From NCBI GenBank assembly GCA_032622095.1, contig CP136063.1:206139934-206203933 (forward strand): a stretch of 64,000 nucleotides of DNA, read 5' to 3'. Position numbers and translations under genes: made by a program. Origin of the DNA: Siphonodentalium dalli (lineage: Eukaryota > Mollusca > Scaphopoda > Gadilida > Siphonodentaliidae). How positions within the stretch are numbered: the stretch's first letter is position 1; each line of letters opens with the position of its first letter. Positions 59,019 through 64,000 of this stretch are shown here, one piece after another. Under the pieces are notes generated by a model. The model made no database searches and was not told where the DNA came from. It saw only the letters and a program-made list of their open reading frames with translations.

Positions 59019-60111
59019 TAGAAACGTTAATCGGTTAACCGAAACCCGATAGGCGGGAACGCTTTAGGCTCAGGTATGTGGGTCCACCGCACTGCATGTA
59101 TGATTTCACCATTTGTCAGTCTACTTTCTGCAAGATGACATCTCATAAAACATATTTATTTATTGAATTATTTGAACATGGCGTCTGGTCTGAAATGAAT
59201 GGGTTAGTTTTCATGTGACAGAGAATGTGGAGCTGCTGCCTCCAATGTACCGACATGTACGACAGCATTATCACTTGTGTATAATATAATCGTTTTATCA
59301 TCTTTTTTTTGTGACTGTCAAAGAATTAAGCAACTGAACTATGGAGCTTCGCGCGATAAATTGACATTAACCAATATACATTCTTATATTATATCGTGAC
59401 AATTACCGGCATATTGTTCATAATTCAACAAATTGTTGGCAATGTCATTTTTGTCCTACGATAATTGGTGTAATTGTTCTCCTGCGTCAATTGAATTTAC
59501 TCTTTGGCCACTTTCCATGAGAAAGAAGAAAGAATTATTCTTTCTACCACATTTATTGATACTGGGGTTATTCCTGATGGGATAATTAATGAAAACGGGA
59601 CAACCAAAATGACATAAATCATTTGTATTTGTATTCTACGCAATCCCCATGGTATCAATTTTATCGACCGTTAAGGCCCCCGCACACTTGAGAAATCGAG
59701 CTGCTAAGCTATCTTGCTCTGGGAAATATTGCTAGTTGTCTGCGGGGTGTTTCCTCTGAAAATCGGACTCGCGAGCAAACGGACTCACACATCAAACATG
59801 TTTGATATTTTTCCGATTGCTCAGGTGTGTGGGGTACGCGAGCCACCAAATTGCTAAGCAAAAGTTGATGGAAACGTGTGCTATTTTTATCTTCTGCGAA
59901 ATGCGTAATGTGACTTTGACACCCCCCCCCCCCCCCCACCCACACCCGCCGAGGAATATTCACGCGAATACCTAATTATATCAATTTGTTAGCGACACCC
60001 TTAAAGTTTGTTTCATGTGAGGTCTGCCGACTTCAAGAATCGCGATAGGAGGACTGCGGCTACTAGAGAAATAACCGAGGCAGTAAACATGATATGTGCG
60101 TAAATTTACTT
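59019..60111. other. unassigned stretch
   Basis: C16 at 59922-59937. No gene or element recognised. Confidence 0.5.
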
Positions 60112-61222
60112 TTAACCCTGTCGTAGCGGTAGCTGCGTTGGTGCAGCATTAAAAAGCATGTGTCAGTACATTCTCTTATATATGTGAGTCTCCCGGGGTG
60201 GTGGGTGAGTTGGATAATATACGTATATAATTTACATTAAGTACACATAACACTAAGATGATAAGTTCTATAATTTAAACCCAAAAGGGTAAAGCTGGGT
60301 ATACCCAAAACACCTTTAAAAAAAACATTGGTACACAAAACACCAAAATGTGGCGACAATTACCACTTCAGCCACAGTGTGCAGAGGTCATAACGTTAAA
60401 ACCAGTTAAAACTGTCTACCTCTTTTGTAAGTCGATATTTCAGATTGAAAAGGTTCCTACGTTCATTATTTATATTTTCGGATACTGCAATAGCATAGCT
60501 GCAATTTTCCGTCTACGGCAATGTTCACACTGTGAAATTGCTAGGTATTAATGGTCAAGAAATTCCCCACACATCAGCACACATAGCTATCTATTGCATA
60601 CTTTTGAATGACAAATATTGGCTATACACAATATGTGTATTCGATTCTTGCCATTCTGGCTAATTTCGGGCAAATTTCAGATAAGAACGTAAGGAACTAC
60701 ATACATGTACACTGTAGCTATCACTGCACAATTATAGTCAACTGTTTGGCATGTGTATTATACACGTAGCTTGTCGTTCATGACCAAGCGCACTGCAACC
60801 GTCCACGACCAATTGTTTAAGCCTTTATTGACGGGATTTTACAATTTTTTATCATTTTTTCTTACATTCTTTACAATTTTTTATCATTTGTTCTTACATT
60901 TTTTATCATTTTTTTTTATCAAATTTTCTTACATTCTTTAACAATTTTTATGATTTTATTATAATTTTTTTCTTACGTTCTATAAGAATTTAAAACAAAA
61001 TTTCTTATATTGTTTAACAATTTTATCATTTTTAATAAATTTTTTCTTACATTCTTTAACAATTTTTTATAATTTTTTCTTACATTCTCTAACAATTTTT
61101 TTATCATTTTTTTTTCATTTTTTCTCACATTATATAACAATTATAAAAAATAATATAGCATTTGTTAGGCCAATGCATTCTCTTATATATGCGAGGCGAA
61201 GCTCCCGCCATGAAAGGGCTAA
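60112..61222. mobile_element. enlarged relative of the TTAA hairpin MITE
   Basis: Starts TTAACCCTGTCG (60112) and ends GAAAGGGCTAA (61212-61222, a CTAA where TTAA is expected). Half-hairpins CATTCTCTTATATATGTGAG (60170) and GCCAATGCATTCTCTTATAT (61171) stand near each end. The region 60830-61150 is a degenerate tandem expansion of TTTTTTCTTACATTCTTTAACAA, the unit that occurs once in the loop of the standard MITE. Confidence 0.6.
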
Positions 61223-61329
61223 ACATTGCCAGCGTGCGAATGTACCCTAACAGTATAATATAAGCACCATTCTAATCGTAATCCGAGGGAGATAAGAGCG
61301 TAGCAGCGTAGCAGCGTTGTGAAATTGGT

Positions 61330-61745
61330 GTGGTTGGTGTTAATGATAATGATGATTTTTTCACGATGTTGATGGTGATGCTGATGATGACGGTGGTGAT
61401 TACGACAATGATGCTGCTGATGATGAGGATGTGGACGATTATGACGATATGCCTACTGATGATGATGATGATGATGATGCTGCTGCTGCTGAAAATGATG
61501 ATGATGATGATGATGATGACAACGATTATGACGATATGCCAACTGAAGATGACGATGGTGGTGGTGGTGGTGATGCATGATGGTGATGATGATGACTATG
61601 ACGACGACGACACTGATAACGATGGCGATGATGCTATAAATGATGACGATGATGTTGTCGACGACGACGATGGTGGTAATGATGATAATGATAGTGGCGT
61701 ATCGAGTGTGATGGTGGGGATGATGATAATGCTGATTTTGTTGTG
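61330..61745. repeat. (GAT)n/(GAC)n microsatellite
   Basis: Long impure trinucleotide run. The 141-codon open frame across it (Met-rich then Asp-rich) is a by-product of the repeat. Confidence 0.9.
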
Positions 61746-62157
61746 TTCTATATAATATAGAGTAGTTTAATAATGTTATTTATCTAATTCGCATTTGACA
61801 CATATATTGTGTCTGAGTAACACACGATTACAGTAGACTGGCTGGTATGCGGTACATGTATGTGAAGCGATGTGAAGATGAGCCACCATGGAGCGAGTTT
61901 CAAAACCAACCGGTGGATAATTCGTCCTTGATACAATATCCTAAATGCACACATCACACATTTCAGGCATCACGAGTTTATCCACCATGCATCGCGTGTG
62001 TATGAAATAGCCTCGATAACCCTGTAATCGACGCAGAAAAATAATTTAGTAAGCGATTAGTCATAATTGGTTCCATCAAAAATATAATTAGTGTTTGGAA
62101 GCATGTCCGTACATTTCTCGCTACCATCGCAATGGGACTCCCTCTAAACAAACCCGC

Positions 62158-62559
62158 TTAACCCTTTACCCAACAAACCGGCCAAAACCGGCCAAATAAA
62201 GCTTCAACAGCCTAAAATATCTTCGGTCTGTCTCAATAGAACCATACAAATATGGATATCATTGGAACCGGCTCCTTGACCACATTGTGATAGTTACAGT
62301 TATACCCTGTGCCAATGCATTCTCTTATATATGCGAGTCGACCATAGGTCGCCTCGCATATATAAGAGAATGCATTGGCCTAAAAAAAACAACTTTTTTT
62401 AACACTTTTTACCATTTTTTCTTACATTCTTTAACAATTTTATAATTTTTAATGTGTTAAGCCGATGCATTCTCTTATATATGTGAGGCGACCTATGGTC
62501 GACTCGCATATATAAGAGAATGCATTGGCACAGGGCCCTTCTGTTGGGTAAAGGGTTAA
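62158..62559. mobile_element. TTAA hairpin MITE, copy 4
   Basis: TTAA at 62158-62161 and 62556-62559; full-length CCCTTTACCCAACA ends. Hairpins lie at 62311-62379 and 62461-62529 with single-base changes. Nearly identical to copy 2. Confidence 0.9.
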
Positions 62560-62652
62560 TTGGCGAAATACACAACATAGACCCTCTCATCGCCAATAAG
62601 CGAAGCGATACGCTTTTTGATTTATCTGCTTGATTACGAAATCGTATTATAT

Positions 62653-63240
62653 ATGGCCATCTGAAACACCATCGCACCCCAAAATATACAAATACACAAC
62701 TCGTTAGGGCCATCTGAAACACCACACCCCCCAAATATACAAATACACAACTCGTTACGGCCATCTGAAACACCACACCCCCCAAATATACAAATACACA
62801 ACTCGTTATAACGACTTGCAAGTAGTTGTAACGACTTCCGACAACTCGTTATAACGACTTCCAAGTTGTTATAACGACTTACGACTCGTTATAACGATTT
62901 GCAAGTCGTTATAACGACTTCCAACAACTCGTTATAACGACTTGCAAGTCGGTATAATGACTTTCACAACTAGTCATAACGACTTCCAAGTCATTATAAC
63001 GAGTTGTCGGAAGTCGTTATAACGACTTGAAGAAAAAAAAAACAAGTCGTTATAACGAGTTGTTGGAAGTCTTTATAACGACTTGCAAGTTGTAAGTCGT
63101 TATAACGAGTTGTTGGACGCCGTTATAACGACTTGCAAGTCGTTATAACGAGTTGTAGGTCGTTATAACGAATTGTTGGAAGTCGTTATAACGAGTTGTG
63201 TATTTGTATATTTGGTGATGCGGTGTTTCGGATGGCCATA
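62653..63240. mobile_element. foldback element with CGTTATAACGACTT arms, copy 2
   Basis: The left end carries TGGCCATCTGAAACACCA...CAAATATACAAATACACAAC. This terminal block is present three times in tandem (about 62653, 62707 and 62758). The right end is its inverse once (GTATTTGTATATTTGG ... GTGTTTCGGATGGCCA), with TA outside. The interior is an array of ACTCGTTATAACGACTTCCA-like units that inverts near 63000-63040. Confidence 0.85.
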
Positions 63241-63709
63241 CCTTTCGTAGCTAGAGAAATCTATTCAGGGTTCCAGGTTAAACATATTTCATTTTTCAAT
63301 TATAATCTAGGGTATAAACTAACGTGTTTGGAACAATATTTGCTACAAGAAAGACAGTTTTGATCGATATTTAATTTGCTATGCATTTATTTCATATAAT
63401 GCATTTCAATGTTTTAGAAGAAAACCAAAAATTAGTTTGTTAATGTTTCAATAAAAACATAATATTCTTTATATAGGTCTAGTTTATATGTCATATTTGG
63501 TTTTCATCATTTTTTCAACAGAAAAAACACGACGTTAAATTAATTGTTATGTAGGTTTGAAACAATGAGTGCATTTTTAACTGGTGTTCCCATCAATGTT
63601 CACAGATGGTTCTCTAGTTTCGAGAATGTATGGGTCGGTGCTTGTGAATTGCTGTCGGAACGGTCGCCGACATTAAGCATTCCATGACTGGAGTTTCCTG
63701 AAATTTTGC
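63241..63709. other. unassigned AT-rich stretch
   Basis: No coding or repeat signal recognised. Confidence 0.5.
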
Positions 63710-63929
63710 GAAAACCCTGAGTCAATGCATTCTCTTATATATACGATATAGGGCGCCTCGCATATATAAGAGAATACATTGGCCTAACAATATTTACCTT
63801 GGCCTTGTAAACCAGTGCATTCTCTTATATATGCGAGGCTGCCTAAGGGAAACTCGCGTATATAAGCGAATGCACTAGCACATGATTTGTAATGTTGCAC
63901 CAGCGCAGCTCCCATCATTAAAGGGTTAA
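63710..63929. mobile_element. divergent TTAA hairpin MITE, 5' truncated
   Basis: Two degenerate hairpins (63721-63783 and 63811-63879) with GCATTCTCTTATATAT, then CCAGCGCAGCTCCCAT and AAAGGGTTAA at 63920-63929. The inner TGCACCAGCGCAGC resembles the inverse of GCTGCGTTGGTGCA near 60131, tying it to the 60112 subfamily. Confidence 0.6.
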
Positions 63930-63944
63930 ACTTAAACTTAACCG

Positions 63945-64000
63945 TTAACCCGTTAACCAACAAACCGGCCAAAGCCGGCCAAATAAAGCTTCAACAGCCT
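63945..64000. mobile_element. TTAA hairpin MITE, copy 5, cut by the window end
   Basis: TTAACCCGTTAACCAACAAA, then CCGGCCAAAGCCGGCC and AAATAAAGCTTCAACAGCCT match the start of copies 2 and 4. Confidence 0.75.

Noticed and set aside
61330-61755. 141-codon Met/Asp-rich open frame
   Set aside because: Direct product of the GAT/GAC microsatellite.

Overview
The window reads as nuclear DNA of an animal, most likely a marine invertebrate (lophotrochozoan or non-vertebrate deuterostome; I cannot decide which). It is AT-rich. Its only clear host coding sequence is split into small exons with GT/AG borders and conserved phases, and nearly everything else is intron or intergenic DNA packed with transposable-element debris. 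There is no sign of bacterial gene organisation.

Host gene. Eight exons on the plus strand (3149-3304, 5257-5370, 6589-6702, 13364-13565, 27835-27992, 29065-29266, 29831-30003, 41381-41620 or 41628) join in one frame without gaps. They encode six EGF-like domains followed by one pentraxin/LamG-type domain. The product is the C-terminal part (or a piece) of a secreted or membrane-anchored mosaic protein of the SVEP1/fibropellin-like kind. The 5' end lies upstream of the window. The 3' end is either a TGA at 41626-41628 with an AATAAA at 41991, or a splice at 41620/41621 into something beyond what I can recognise. Three introns are large (6.7, 14.3 and 11.4 kb) and hold most of the mobile elements.

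Mobile elements. (1) Decayed non-LTR retrotransposons with recognisable endonuclease, RT or C-terminal zinc-knuckle segments at about 8010-9158 (+), 14690-16480 (-), 21014-21740 (+), 22100-26415 (+) and 53650-53900 (-). (2) TTAA-flanked MITEs with piggyBac-like CCC...GGG ends (23150, 25606, 35941, 62158, the window's last 56 bases, and divergent relatives at 4821, 60112 and about 63710). They carry a 69-bp hairpin that also occurs in a TA-flanked element at 10733. (3) A CAC-terminated MITE pair with a 5-bp target duplication (33128, 58550), Transib-like. (4) Many foldback or giant palindromic elements: 66-1472, 1915-3130, 16590-20985, 26850-27142, 28487-28920, 31430-32620, 48425-50545, 51960-52300, 57660-58500, 62653-63240.

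Most striking points. Two sense-oriented fragments of 28S rRNA lie in the same 14-kb intron. One, at 14822-14890, ends exactly at the R2 retrotransposon cleavage site and sits inside a LINE reading frame between short direct repeats; the other, at about 26415-26491, directly follows a LINE tail. Foldback families also dominate the landscape, two of them ending within about 25 bp of EGF-exon splice acceptors. From 41.6 kb to the end I found no convincing host exon, only repeats and unassigned DNA. No tRNA gene, intact rRNA gene or CRISPR array was seen.
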